Made by a program: the position numbers and the translations under genes
Assembly: GCF_036492635.1 (NCBI RefSeq)
Contig: NZ_AP025305.1
Location: forward strand, 3,348,001 to 3,412,000
Source: Aureibacter tunicatorum
GTDB lineage: Bacteria; Bacteroidota; Bacteroidia; Cytophagales; Cyclobacteriaceae
Reading direction: 5' to 3'
Length of the DNA stretch: 64,000 nt
The notes under the pieces: generated by a model
Seen by the model: the letters and a program-made list of their open reading frames with translations, nothing else
The model's database searches: none
Told to the model about the DNA's origin: nothing
Part shown: piece after piece, positions 18,687 to 27,548 of the stretch
How the letters are laid out: each line of letters begins with the position of its first letter
How positions within the stretch are numbered: the stretch's first letter is position 1

Positions 18687-19853
18687 CTAAGAGCGGGAGC
18701 TATTGTCCATTCCTTTCTTCTTAGACGAAAATATCCTTCCCGTCGCGAAACCTAATCCAAACGGCAACACAATAATTAAAACCAATCCCAAAATCACATA
18801 GAGCAAAATCGAGCTTATCGTCTTTCTAAGTTCTGAAATCGCTGTTTGAGTAACATCGACCGAAATCACTTTCAAATCGTTCATTACCTTTTCTCTTTCC
18901 GAACTTATCATTTTTTCAAATGATTTTCCTTGAGCCTCAAGTCGGTCAAATGCTCCCATCATTTGAAAATCAAGCCTATCCATAAGCATAAACATGTCAT
19001 TTCTGAACGATTCCGATACATGATCTATCAACTCTGGGGCTTCCTTGGCCAAAACAATAAAGCTATCGATACGAGCAGTCACACTATCTTTCAATGCATT
19101 GATGTTCAATGAATCCAAACCAGAGCTTCGATATGCAAGTTCCGTCTTCCATATAGCTCTTTTGGCCGCTTGAGAAGACATCGTGGTTACCTTATCTCCA
19201 AGATCGTTTATAGCTTCCGGCAAATTGCCAACAGCAACCGTGGCCAATGAATCAGGAATATTATTATACTTGAGCCAAAGCAATCTAACAGATGGAATTG
19301 CAAATGGAAACTCCTCAAGTTTCAAATCCTCCTTTTGCGTGTCAATAAACTGCTTAGCATGTTCGTACTCCATATTATCGTACAAGCCCAAAACAATACT
19401 GTCCAGCCTATTTTGCAAATAGCTAGTCGCCGAATCCGTCCAATACTGATACTCTCCATAATATTCTTGCCCAACTTCTCCATCCATAAAGTCATGAATC
19501 AGCTCTACAGTCAACCACGTTTGAAGCAAAGACATATTTGGATCCGTCATCAAAGTGGCTCTTTCAACGGATTCATTCGCGTTGATTTTCCATAAAATGC
19601 TGTTTACTTGAATTTTTTCCTCATCAGACCATGATAAAATACTATCCGCCACCGTCTCTGTAACTTGATAATATACATCTGCATATTCTCGAACTGAGAT
19701 TCGAATATTCTGCTCTTTTTTTGTCAATGGAACTGAATTCCCCTCCAAATTGACTTTCAATAAAGAACATGAAAAATGAGTGAAAGCTATAGCCAAGGCT
19801 ACCGCCATATTAAAAGACAACTTTCCCAACCTAAATCGTAGTGATCTCTCCAT
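18687..19853 (-). CDS. hypothetical envelope protein with C-terminal membrane anchor
   Basis: The 388-residue product begins with a hydrophobic segment ending in a cysteine (FTHFSCSLLK, an imperfect lipobox). It continues as an all-helical, coiled-coil-rich periplasmic region. It ends with one strong membrane helix at about 344-372 and a short basic tail. If both ends are anchored, the middle forms a hairpin in the periplasm. The family is not known to me. It stands alone and converges on the gene at 17453. Confidence 0.7.
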   Translation of the reverse strand: MERSLRFRLGKLSFNMAVALAIAFTHFSCSLLKVNLEGNSVPLTKKEQNIRISVREYADVYYQVTETVADSILSWSDEEKIQVNSILWKINANESVERATLMTDPNMSLLQTWLTVELIHDFMDGEVGQEYYGEYQYWTDSATSYLQNRLDSIVLGLYDNMEYEHAKQFIDTQKEDLKLEEFPFAIPSVRLLWLKYNNIPDSLATVAVGNLPEAINDLGDKVTTMSSQAAKRAIWKTELAYRSSGLDSLNINALKDSVTARIDSFIVLAKEAPELIDHVSESFRNDMFMLMDRLDFQMMGAFDRLEAQGKSFEKMISSEREKVMNDLKVISVDVTQTAISELRKTISSILLYVILGLVLIIVLPFGLGFATGRIFSSKKKGMDNSSRS

Positions 19854-19935
19854 GCCACAAGAAATTTTCTTTCTCTGTTATGACATAGATTAGTTAGGAA
19901 AGTTTGAATAAATCAAGAATTTTAAAAGTATGCGT

Positions 19936-20247
19936 CTACTTTTTCACTTCGCCTATCCGATTCTCCACAGATTGGGTTTTCGACTTTATCAGAGAGCTTT
20001 TATGTTTTTTATAATCTAAATTAACCACGCAATAAACACGATCGGAAATCGGATCGAGAATTTGATACGCGTCTTCGACTACTTTCAGCACTTCGGCCAC
20101 TGTATCAGCCTCCACTATGGTTCCCATGGGAGTAAACTGATAATCGTGTCCTGACTTTTTGATATGGTCAACCACCTTGCTTACATATTCGCCTATATGG
20201 TCTCCTTTATCCATCGGGATGATGGCAAAATTCATTATAGCACTCAT
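19936..20247 (-). CDS. MTH1187/YkoF family thiamine-binding protein
   Basis: A 103-residue protein with the compact family pattern: NFAIIPMDKGDHIGEYVSKV at the start, then YQFTPMGTIVEADTVAEVLK. The fold is ferredoxin-like and forms dimers of tandem beta-alpha-beta units. Members bind thiamine or related molecules in the cytoplasm. The gene stands alone. Confidence 0.88.
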   Translation of the reverse strand: MSAIMNFAIIPMDKGDHIGEYVSKVVDHIKKSGHDYQFTPMGTIVEADTVAEVLKVVEDAYQILDPISDRVYCVVNLDYKKHKSSLIKSKTQSVENRIGEVKK

Positions 20248-20342
20248 TACTACTTTTATTTTGGATCAATATTCTAACTTAAGCGAAAATAGCCAAAATA
20301 CAAGAAACACTAAGTCACAGACAGCCGTATTTTGATAAATTA

Positions 20343-20567
20343 TCAAGTCGAGCTCATTTTTGTTTTTCTCTCCAGAGCGTTAAGGCGTTTTTGAAATTGG
20401 AATATCCAAAAGAATGGCAAGATTGAGGCAATTTGTTGCCCATTAGATTTGAGATAATGTAAAATTACATTCATAAAAGGTTTATTTTTTTCCCACAGTT
20501 CAACTTCACTTTGCGAGCATGGATGAGTCTGAAACCTTGAAATATGATCGAACCCGCAATTCATCAC
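20343..20567 (-). CDS. doubtful small hypothetical protein
   Basis: A 74-codon ATG-started frame. Residues about 38-60 are moderately hydrophobic, and a basic tail follows. No family is recognised and no ribosome-binding or promoter signal supports it. It is the only frame of any size in this gap, which is the main reason to list it. Confidence 0.22.
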   Translation of the reverse strand: MMNCGFDHISRFQTHPCSQSEVELWEKNKPFMNVILHYLKSNGQQIASILPFFWIFQFQKRLNALERKTKMSST

Positions 20568-20654
20568 AAAGATAAACCATCTCTTTTCCGAATCAAAGAG
20601 ATGGAAATAATCTCATCTAAGAACACAAATAGATATCTCTATTTTATAGTTCAA

Positions 20655-20684
20655 GAAAAAAAGCCTCGCAATACTGCGAAGCTT
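20655..20684 (-). terminator. terminator of pruA
   Basis: A stem built from TCGCA/TGCGA plus flanking AAGC/GCTT (one mismatch) with an ATAC loop. On the minus strand seven or more T follow, 25 bases past the pruA stop. Confidence 0.7.
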
Positions 20685-20709
20685 TTCATAAATATTTTTG
20701 AAGCTAGGA

Positions 20710-22344
20710 TTATTTATCCTCGCCTAAGAATGGATATCTGTAATCTGTTGGAGAAACAAAAGTTTCTTTAATCAATCTTGGAGACACCCATCTTTGCAAG
20801 TTAAGCGCTGAACCAGCTTTATCGTTAGTACCAGAAGCTCTAGCTCCACCGAATGGCTGTTGTCCTACTACCGCGCCTGTTGGCTTGTCATTGATATAGA
20901 AGTTACCTGCAGCGTTTCTTAGCTTTCTCACGCCGAATTCCAAAGCGTATCTATCTTGAGAGAAGATCGCACCTGTTAAAGCGTATGGAGAAGTGCTGTC
21001 AACTAGCTCTAGCATTTCTTCGTATCTGCTGCCTTCGTAAGTGTAAATAGTAATCACTGGGCCGAAGATTTCCTCTTGCATTGTTTCATACATTGGATCC
21101 TCAGTCAAGATTACTGTAGGCTCTACGAAATAACCAACCGATTTATCATAGTTACCACCAGCGATGATAGTACACTTGTCGCTTGCCTTAGCTCTGTCTA
21201 TGTAACCAGCGATCTTATCAAATGATCTCTCGTCGATAACAGCGTTCACAAAGTTAGTGAAATCTTCTACTGGACCCATTTTGATAGAAGCCAAATCTTC
21301 CTTCACCTTAGCCTCTACTTCCGACCACATTGACTTAGGAATATAAGCTCTAGAAGCCGCAGAACATTTTTGTCCTTGGTATTCGAAAGCACCTCTTGTG
21401 ATAGCTGTTGCTACTTGAATTGGGTTAGCTGACTCGTGAACAGCGATAAAATCCTTACCACCAGTCTCACCAACTACTCTTGGGTATGACTTGTACTTTT
21501 GGATATTCTCTCCGATTGTTTTCCAGATATGCTGGAATACACCAGTACTACCTGTAAAGTGGATACCAGCGAAATCAGGATGATTGAAAACCACATCACC
21601 GATAACTGGACCAGAACCATGAACCAAGTTGATCACACCGTCAGGAACACCAGCTTCTTTGAATACATCCATCAATACTTTAGCAGAATAAATCTGAGTA
21701 TTAGATGCTTTCCAAACGATAGTGTTCCCCATCATCGCGCAACTTGCAGGAAGGTTACCAGCGATAGCTGTGAAGTTGAACGGAGTCAAAGCGAAGATAA
21801 ATCCTTCTAATGGTCTTTGCTCAACTTTATTCCAGATACCAGGAGCTGATTCCGGCTGTTGCTTGTAGATATCAACCATATACTGAACGTTGAATCTCAA
21901 GAAATCAGCAAACTCACATGCCGCATCAATCTCTGCTTGGAAAGCATTCTTAGATTGAGCTAACATAGTAGCCGCGTTGATCTTCGCTCTGTAAGGACCA
22001 GCGATCAAATCAGCCGCTTTCAAGAAGATAGCTGCTCTGTGTTCCCAAGCTAGATCTTCCCACATTCTCTTCGCACCCAAAGCTGCATTGATCGCATCTT
22101 CTACGTGAGAAGCGTCTCCCTCGTGAAAATGACCTAAGATGTGCTGATGATCGTGAGGACAAACCATTGGCTTAAGGTTACCAGTTGTCACTTCATCACC
22201 ACCAATATACATAGGAACTTCTACTTGAGTAGCTCTCATCTCAGCAAGTGTATCCTGAAGTCTTATTCTCTCTGGTGAACCTGGCGCATAGCTCAAAACC
22301 GGCTCGTTCTTAGCAACAGGAACGTTATATACTCCTTTAGGCAT
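20710..22344 (-). CDS. pruA: L-glutamate gamma-semialdehyde (1-pyrroline-5-carboxylate) dehydrogenase
   Basis: The 544-residue protein is the single-function form of this aldehyde dehydrogenase. The active-site cysteine lies in GQKCSAASR (Cys327) and the general base in VVGETGGKD (Glu293). The LTPFNFTAIAGNLP and HFTGSTGVF segments form the NAD site. It oxidises glutamate semialdehyde to glutamate, the second step of proline breakdown. The partner proline dehydrogenase is not in the window. It is transcribed as a single gene with its own terminator. Confidence 0.96.
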   Translation of the reverse strand: MPKGVYNVPVAKNEPVLSYAPGSPERIRLQDTLAEMRATQVEVPMYIGGDEVTTGNLKPMVCPHDHQHILGHFHEGDASHVEDAINAALGAKRMWEDLAWEHRAAIFLKAADLIAGPYRAKINAATMLAQSKNAFQAEIDAACEFADFLRFNVQYMVDIYKQQPESAPGIWNKVEQRPLEGFIFALTPFNFTAIAGNLPASCAMMGNTIVWKASNTQIYSAKVLMDVFKEAGVPDGVINLVHGSGPVIGDVVFNHPDFAGIHFTGSTGVFQHIWKTIGENIQKYKSYPRVVGETGGKDFIAVHESANPIQVATAITRGAFEYQGQKCSAASRAYIPKSMWSEVEAKVKEDLASIKMGPVEDFTNFVNAVIDERSFDKIAGYIDRAKASDKCTIIAGGNYDKSVGYFVEPTVILTEDPMYETMQEEIFGPVITIYTYEGSRYEEMLELVDSTSPYALTGAIFSQDRYALEFGVRKLRNAAGNFYINDKPTGAVVGQQPFGGARASGTNDKAGSALNLQRWVSPRLIKETFVSPTDYRYPFLGEDK

Positions 22345-22481
22345 TTTGTTTGAATTAATAGTTTATAAATATTGACTTTATTTCCTTTTGAAATCGAAAT
22401 TTCCTTATAAATATCGCAAAAAATTTTCAGCCTTTAGCAGAAAATCAGGCTAAAAAATGCAATTGAAGCTCAGATAAAGCA

Positions 22482-22823
22482 TTATTGCTTGGATTCTGAC
22501 TTCAATTTCTCATTGTTGCGATGGCGATCCTTATCTCTAATATTTTTCTTGTCAAAGTTTCTTTCCAAAGCTTCAGTAAGATCTACTCCTGTTTGGTTGG
22601 CCAAACACATCAAAACCCACAATACATCAGCCATCTCATCAGCCATGTCATACTTTTCATCCGACTTTTTAAATGACTGGTCGCCATATTTTCTTGCCAT
22701 GATTCTGGCTAGTTCCCCGACTTCCTCTGTCAAAACCGCCATATTCGTAAGTTCGCTAAAGTACCTTACGCCTACAGTCTTGATCCAATGGTCGACTTTT
22801 TTTTGAGCTTCTTCGATAGTCAT
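22482..22823 (-). CDS. MazG-like nucleotide pyrophosphohydrolase
   Basis: A 113-residue all-alpha NTP pyrophosphohydrolase with the metal-binding motifs LTEEVGELAR and DEMADVLWVL (EExxE and ExxD types). It should hydrolyse a nucleoside triphosphate, perhaps an aberrant one, to the monophosphate. The C-terminal 20 residues are highly charged. It follows the IscA-like gene by 8 bases, so the two are cotranscribed. Confidence 0.9.
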   Translation of the reverse strand: MTIEEAQKKVDHWIKTVGVRYFSELTNMAVLTEEVGELARIMARKYGDQSFKKSDEKYDMADEMADVLWVLMCLANQTGVDLTEALERNFDKKNIRDKDRHRNNEKLKSESKQ

Positions 22824-22831
22824 GATAAATA

Positions 22832-23143
22832 TTATTTTACTTCTTCGCCTGTTTTCTCATCTTTGAAATAAAAACCGCGCGCTTCATTGCTTTCGTGAAA
22901 ATCTATTTCTTTTCCTATCAAATACATCGCGTGCCTTTTCTCTACAAATACGCTAATTCCCTCAACCGTAAAACTGTCATCTCCTTCTTTTTCCTTGTCA
23001 AAACCCAACATGAAGGACATTCCCGAACAGCCTCCGCCTTTCACTCCTACTCGAAGTCCATAGCCCTCCGGCACTTTCTTGCTTTGCAATAATTGCTTAA
23101 TTTCCCTAATAGCTACTTCGCTGATTTTGATCGGTACAAACAT
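22832..23143 (-). CDS. HesB/IscA family iron-sulfur assembly protein, variant without the C-terminal CxC
   Basis: The 103-residue protein has the IscA fold pattern, including GLRVGVKGGGCSGMSFMLGF with the first conserved cysteine. The usual C-terminal CGCGxSF is replaced by NEARGFYFKDEKTGEEVK, so two of the three ligand cysteines are missing. From memory a related class without CxC exists in Bacteroidota, so this is likely a family trait and not damage. Its capacity to carry a cluster is uncertain. Confidence 0.87.
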   Translation of the reverse strand: MFVPIKISEVAIREIKQLLQSKKVPEGYGLRVGVKGGGCSGMSFMLGFDKEKEGDDSFTVEGISVFVEKRHAMYLIGKEIDFHESNEARGFYFKDEKTGEEVK

Positions 23144-23258
23144 ATGTTCGCATTTATTTTGTGAAATAATTCCTCGTACTTGAGCAAAATTATAATTTAT
23201 ATTTAATTTTAAGGTACGTTGAAGAGAAAGTTTGTGTTGAAATTAAACAAGAAGAGAA

Positions 23259-23780
23259 ATGGAAACAGCCCTAGACATTATAAAAACCATCATACCCGCA
23301 GCCATAGTCGTATATGCTATGTATCTTACAGTCAAGCAATTTCTAAACAAGGATTTCGAAAAAAAGCTTGCCGACTTGAAAATCAAATCCACTGAACAAG
23401 TTATTACCAACAGACTTCAGGCGTATGAGCGAATGTGCTTGTACCTTGAGCGCATCAGCCCTTCCAATATCATCAGTAGATCGAACAAACCCAACATGAG
23501 CGTTCAAGAATTGCAATTCGCGCTTATCAATGATATCAGGGAGGAGTTCAACTACAACCTTTCCCAACAATTGTATATCAGCGATGAAGCTTGGGAAGCT
23601 ATCAGAAATGTTACCGAGGAAGTTATATTGGAAATCAACCACTCAGGACAAAGCCTCGATAAAAAAGCTTCGGGCATAGAGCTTGCTAAAAAGCTAATTG
23701 AAAACTGGACTTCAAAAGAAATAGATCCGATTCATCAAGTATTGATGGCTGTGAAAGCAGAAGTAAGAACAATATTTTAA
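23259..23780 (+). CDS. conserved hypothetical protein with N-terminal membrane anchor
   Basis: The 173-residue product has one membrane helix at about 9-28 and a helical cytoplasmic part with YERMCLYLERISPSN and LQFALINDIREEFNYNLSQQ. I recognise it as a conserved Bacteroidota protein of unknown function (DUF7935-like). It starts a run of three close genes in the same direction. Confidence 0.85.
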   Translation: METALDIIKTIIPAAIVVYAMYLTVKQFLNKDFEKKLADLKIKSTEQVITNRLQAYERMCLYLERISPSNIISRSNKPNMSVQELQFALINDIREEFNYNLSQQLYISDEAWEAIRNVTEEVILEINHSGQSLDKKASGIELAKKLIENWTSKEIDPIHQVLMAVKAEVRTIF

Positions 23781-23833
23781 GCGCAATATCTCATTGCCCT
23801 GCATCGTTACCACAATTTTAAACGCAACATGCT

Positions 23834-24250
23834 ATGGGGAAAAAATTCACATTTGACAAAGCCGAAAAAAAAGCCAAAGGTGTAATCAACAATCCTAAAA
23901 AGCTCAATAACCTGATTCAAAGCGCGCTTGCGAAACTTGCGAATAAAAAAGACCGCGAGAAATTCATCAATGAAGCGAAGACCATGCTTATGATGCTTAA
24001 AGCCTATGCAAAAGGTGATTACAGACAGGTTCCTTGGAGATCCATAACATTGATTACCGCCGCTTTGATTTATTTTGTCGCGCCTCTGGACGCTATACCT
24101 GATTTCGTACCTGTCGTTGGATTTATGGATGATGCAACCATATTATTAGCAGTTTACAAATCTTTGCATGTTGATATTGCTAATTTCAAAAACTGGATAA
24201 CCAAAGATTCCGTAGAAGATTTAGATATTGAGGAAGATCACTCCTCATAA
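23834..24250 (+). CDS. YkvA family (DUF1232) protein
   Basis: A 138-residue protein whose DUF1232 core is plain at about 75-115: LIYFVAPLDAIPDFVPVVGF followed by DDATILLAVYKSL. The N-terminal part is basic and helical. Function is unknown. It is 53 bases after the previous gene and 31 bases before the thioredoxin-like gene. Confidence 0.9.
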   Translation: MGKKFTFDKAEKKAKGVINNPKKLNNLIQSALAKLANKKDREKFINEAKTMLMMLKAYAKGDYRQVPWRSITLITAALIYFVAPLDAIPDFVPVVGFMDDATILLAVYKSLHVDIANFKNWITKDSVEDLDIEEDHSS

Positions 24251-24281
24251 TATATTACACGGATATATAATACCTAATAAA

Positions 24282-24875
24282 ATGCTAAACTTGGACATTA
24301 TCAACGAAAATGGATTATCGTACGTAGAGTACCTTGAATTGACAAAAACCAGTGTCGAAAACAAGAATCCAAGAGGCGGAGAAAATATGCTTGGATATAC
24401 TGAGCTGAATGAGAGACGAATGGCCCGCATAGAAAAGACGCTTGAGATAAATGACAAAATCATAGAAGCGCTTAATAACCTGAATGAAGAATATGTTTGG
24501 ATGCTGATTTCCGAGCCATGGTGCGGAGATGCCGCTCAAAACCTTCCCGTAATTGCTAAAATCGCTGAATCCAGCAATGGCAAAATAGATCTTAAAATCA
24601 TATTGAGGGACGATCATCCTGAAATCATGGATTTGTACCTGACCAATGGAGGAAAATCTGTCCCCAAAATGGCTTGTTTCAAAAAAAGCGATTTCAGCGA
24701 GCAATTTGTATGGGGTCCAAGGCCTGCTGTCTGCCAGCAAATCGTCATTGACTGGAAAGCCGCTGGTGGTGAAAACAAAGAGCAAATGCTCAAGGATGTT
24801 CAAACATGGTATGCGAAAGACAAATCGCAATCGCTTCAAATAGAATTAGCTGAAAAAATCAAAGCATTAAATTAG
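24282..24875 (+). CDS. thioredoxin family protein with a single active-site cysteine
   Basis: I choose the ATG at 24282 (197 residues), because the longer frame needs a TTG and overlaps the YkvA gene. The thioredoxin-like core has MLISEPWCGDAAQNLPVI, where the usual second cysteine of CxxC is Ala, and the cis-proline region KSVPKMACF. Similar WCGDAAQ proteins are common in Bacteroidota. Disulfide exchange by a normal two-cysteine cycle is unlikely; a one-cysteine or binding role is possible. Cytoplasmic, no signal peptide. Confidence 0.88.
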   Translation: MLNLDIINENGLSYVEYLELTKTSVENKNPRGGENMLGYTELNERRMARIEKTLEINDKIIEALNNLNEEYVWMLISEPWCGDAAQNLPVIAKIAESSNGKIDLKIILRDDHPEIMDLYLTNGGKSVPKMACFKKSDFSEQFVWGPRPAVCQQIVIDWKAAGGENKEQMLKDVQTWYAKDKSQSLQIELAEKIKALN

Positions 24876-24905
24876 AAAAAGCCGGAAGTATCCGGCTTTT
24901 TCTTT
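24876..24905. terminator. terminator after the thioredoxin-like gene
   Basis: Stem AGCCGG/CCGGCT extended by A/T pairs, 6-nt loop, then a T-rich tail on the plus strand. Five A before the stem allow it to act for the convergent minus-strand gene too. Confidence 0.8.
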
Positions 24906-24920
24906 TTCCCAATAACCAAA

Positions 24921-25289
24921 TCAACCATTTTTTCTTTCTCTTCTCTGAGCCCTCTTTTCCTTCATCTCATCCTGCAACTCCAAGTATTGAGCATATTGCT
25001 CTTCTGTAAGCACTTCTTTCATCTCCTGTTCTTTCTCATCTTTCAGCTTGGAAGCCTTTTCTTTTTTTTCAGCCTTGTCCGAAATAGACTTCAAGCTTTG
25101 TCGTTCCTTGATAGTTTCAAGAGTAATTTCTTCAACCTTTTGAGCTTGCTCAGAGCTTAACTCAAGCTTTTTGGTTAATCTTGCAGCTATTTTCTCAGCT
25201 TTTTGCTCTGGTGTCAAATCTCTTTTTTGGGCTACAGAAACAAATGCTATAGATAAAGCCAACAAACATGTGATCACTAAACTTCTCAT
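24921..25289 (-). CDS. Spy-like periplasmic helical protein
   Basis: The 122-residue product has a signal peptide (cleavage after SVA, near residue 20). The mature part is charged and helical, with two LTxEQ-type motifs (LTPEQKAEKIAARL and LTEEQYAQYLEL), the hallmark of Spy/CpxP-like periplasmic proteins, and ends with a basic tail. Members sense or buffer unfolded proteins or metal stress in some bacteria; the role here is not known. Confidence 0.78.
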   Translation of the reverse strand: MRSLVITCLLALSIAFVSVAQKRDLTPEQKAEKIAARLTKKLELSSEQAQKVEEITLETIKERQSLKSISDKAEKKEKASKLKDEKEQEMKEVLTEEQYAQYLELQDEMKEKRAQRRERKNG

Positions 25290-25387
25290 CTCTTATTTAT
25301 TTTGGTATGCCACAAATCTATAAATTCCAAATCAATCTATAAACTTTATTCTACGAATAGATGTAATAACTCAATTGAAGAGCTAAA

Positions 25388-25418
25388 TTTTTAAACGAAA
25401 CGCATTTAGTTATATTTG
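25388..25418 (+). promoter_or_regulatory. promoter candidate for the lipoprotein gene at 25496
   Basis: TATATTTG at 25411-25418 fits the Bacteroidota -7 box TAnnTTTG exactly. A weak -33 box (TTTT) lies 19 bases upstream. Transcription would start about 70 bases before the gene. Confidence 0.45.
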
Positions 25419-25495
25419 AAACCTTTCATTAACCGCATGTCTTTTAAACAAATAGATGTTGTATTCAATTAATTCAATACATCATCTATCTCGAT

Positions 25496-26023
25496 ATGAA
25501 AACTTATATATGCTGTTTCAAAATTTTAATTATACCTTTTCTATTCCTTTTCAGTTGCAAGTCAGACGAGTCAGCTCCTATGCCTTTAGAATTTGTATTA
25601 AGCGGTCCAATTCAAATTGAAGATGTTACCGCGGGAATTTCAATGCCCAACGGAGACATTATGAATATGAACTCAATGCTAGGCTTTGAAGGCGTAATGG
25701 ATGAAATCGAATCAAACTTGGTTTACTTCACTCCTGATGGCGAGTTTTACGGCAATGGATTTGCAGGAAGTTGGAATTACAACCAAAATGACAAAACTCT
25801 AACACTTACCCCTCATGAGATGAACATGAGCAAGAACTTCCAAAACATGCAATTGGGCTCTATATTCAAAACCGGAATGCCAAGAACGCTTGATTTAATA
25901 GAACAAAATAACGAATACATAAACTTTAAAATGAAAATGGATTATGCGAACTCCAATATCGCTCAAGACATGATGCCTATGAATGCAAAACTCACTTTCA
26001 GAAAGTATAAAACTATCAAATAA
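25496..26023 (+). CDS. hypothetical lipoprotein
   Basis: The 175-residue product has a lipoprotein signal with the lipobox LFSC at residue 21. The mature part shows strands and a SWNYNQNDKTLTLTP motif that resembles lipocalin-like domains of Bacteroidota lipoproteins, in which a measured fall-off term is followed by a beta strand. No family is named with confidence. It is Met- and Asn-rich. It stands alone. Confidence 0.75.
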   Translation: MKTYICCFKILIIPFLFLFSCKSDESAPMPLEFVLSGPIQIEDVTAGISMPNGDIMNMNSMLGFEGVMDEIESNLVYFTPDGEFYGNGFAGSWNYNQNDKTLTLTPHEMNMSKNFQNMQLGSIFKTGMPRTLDLIEQNNEYINFKMKMDYANSNIAQDMMPMNAKLTFRKYKTIK

Positions 26024-26024
26024 T

Positions 26025-26047
26025 AAAAGGAGTGAAACACTCCTTTT
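26025..26047. terminator. bidirectional terminator hairpin
   Basis: A perfect 10-bp stem (AAAAGGAGTG/CACTCCTTTT) with a 3-nt loop between two convergent genes. T tracts are short (four) on both strands. Confidence 0.65.
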
Positions 26048-26049
26048 GA

Positions 26050-26649
26050 TCACATGCTTTTCACAACTTTATCAAATTCCTTTCTAACTTTGGGAACTCT
26101 ATCCAATTGATTGAAATCATCCTCATGCCTCTCGCCTATAGCCACAGCTACCAAAGTAGCAAATTCGTCATTCCCCAAAGCCTGATCATACTTATCCACT
26201 TCGATGCCTTCCATTGGTGTAGAATCTATTCCCATTTCAGCGCATGCGCCCAGCAATACCCCAATTGACAAATACACCTGCTTGTCAAACCATGATTTTA
26301 TCTGATCATCCGGTAGTGGCTTTAAAAACTGCTGATAATATGTATTTGTCCTTTCAGGAAGCCTCTCCTGAATATCCTTTTCAAATGCCTCAATATTATT
26401 TACTCGACGAAACACAACCAATGTATCACAGTTTCTAACTTTTTCATCATTGAAATACGATGCTTCCGCTAGTTTATTTTTCAATTCTTGATCTTGCACA
26501 AAAACAAACTGCCAAGGTTGGCTATTAATCGACGATGGGCTCATATGAAGAATATTCTTCAACTCCTCCACTTTCTTAGGATCCAACTGCTTGCTTTTAT
26601 CATAAACTTTTGTCGTATAGCGATTTTTCATCGACTCGAAAAAACTCAT
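26050..26649 (-). CDS. nitroreductase family NAD(P)H-dependent oxidoreductase
   Basis: The preferred start is the second ATG (26649), giving MSFFESMKNRYTTKVYD, the usual beginning of NfsB/YdgI-like nitroreductases; the longer frame adds seven residues. The FMN-binding pattern RYTTKVYD, MSPSSINSQPWQFVFV and the late ACAEMGIDSTPMEG are all present. It reduces nitro compounds, quinones or flavins using NAD(P)H; the physiological substrate is unknown. Cytoplasmic, single gene. Confidence 0.9.
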   Translation of the reverse strand: MSFFESMKNRYTTKVYDKSKQLDPKKVEELKNILHMSPSSINSQPWQFVFVQDQELKNKLAEASYFNDEKVRNCDTLVVFRRVNNIEAFEKDIQERLPERTNTYYQQFLKPLPDDQIKSWFDKQVYLSIGVLLGACAEMGIDSTPMEGIEVDKYDQALGNDEFATLVAVAIGERHEDDFNQLDRVPKVRKEFDKVVKSM

Positions 26650-26945
26650 ATGCTCTAGCTTTAATTTCACACATTAATTTATCAAAAATAATCAAACTCA
26701 TATAGCTAAAGAGAATTTCTAACACAAATTTACATTTAAACCTCATAGAAAATACATCCTTGAAATATTCCAACCCACTAACACAAGTGGATGCATAGAA
26801 AGAAATTCCATTAAATCAATTCATCATGAATCTTAATATGGGCAAATTCAGTTAACAAATACAAAGAAAATCGTGGAACATCATTAGTTTAGCTATTCAT
26901 TCTAGGATTTAACCTATTTGATTTTCATTCTCAAAACAAACAACT

Positions 26946-27467
26946 ATGAATATAGACAACTGGACATCAAAATTAAACGAGAACACTAACAGTATTTTAA
27001 ATTTGTTAAAAGATTCCAGCGAGGAAGAATGCTCTTTTAAAACCAAAGGCTCTTGGTGCATCTTGGAAATATTAGAACATCTTGAGCGAACGGACTTGGC
27101 GATCTTAAAATTTCTTTCTTCTCCATCTAATAAAAAAAATGAAACCTCGGAAAAATTCGGCGACAGCAAGATGTCGCATGTAGTCTATGATAAAAAAGAC
27201 ATCAAAAATCCATCTCCGGAAATAGTAAAACCCTTAGGCAAATATAAAACACTTTCCGAAGCTATTGAAGGGCTAATACAATCACGAAACGCTATCAAAC
27301 AAGCCATAAAAAACAACAAACTCCATTTGGATTTTGAAATGTACTTGCATCCTGTCTTTGGTTATATTACGGGCAACGATTGGCTGTATTTTCTTTATCA
27401 TCATAGCAGAAGGCATCTGGATCAGATCATAAAAACCCAAAACCAATACCTTCACGGCATTTCATAA
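26946..27467 (+). CDS. DinB-like superfamily protein
   Basis: The 173-residue four-helix protein has the DinB_2 arrangement. Histidines in WCILEILEHLERTD and in the late YHHSRRHLDQI form the expected three-histidine metal site. Members of the superfamily include thiol-dependent S-transferases and many proteins of unknown role. A single gene with a 275-bp upstream spacer shared with the nitroreductase. Confidence 0.85.
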   Translation: MNIDNWTSKLNENTNSILNLLKDSSEEECSFKTKGSWCILEILEHLERTDLAILKFLSSPSNKKNETSEKFGDSKMSHVVYDKKDIKNPSPEIVKPLGKYKTLSEAIEGLIQSRNAIKQAIKNNKLHLDFEMYLHPVFGYITGNDWLYFLYHHSRRHLDQIIKTQNQYLHGIS

Positions 27468-27481
27468 TGCGATTTAATGCA

Positions 27482-27512
27482 TTTGATTCCAAAACAAATT
27501 GTATTATATTAA
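27482..27512 (+). promoter_or_regulatory. promoter candidate for the NlpC/P60 gene
   Basis: TTTG at 27482-27485, then 19 bases, then TATATTAA at 27505-27512, close to the Bacteroidota -33/-7 pattern (two mismatches in the -7 box). Confidence 0.4.
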
Positions 27513-27548
27513 AATATGTTCATTAAATTTTAGATAAACATTTTTTTA

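Larger units (their letters stand above)
20248..20709. other. 462-bp intergenic region with one doubtful small frame
   Basis: It holds the promoter side of the thiamine-binding gene, a doubtful 74-codon frame at 20343-20567 (minus) and the terminator of pruA. I see nothing else in it. Confidence 0.5.

Noticed and set aside
24315-24839. 174-codon minus-strand frame
   Set aside because: Antisense to the thioredoxin-like gene with its clear motif.
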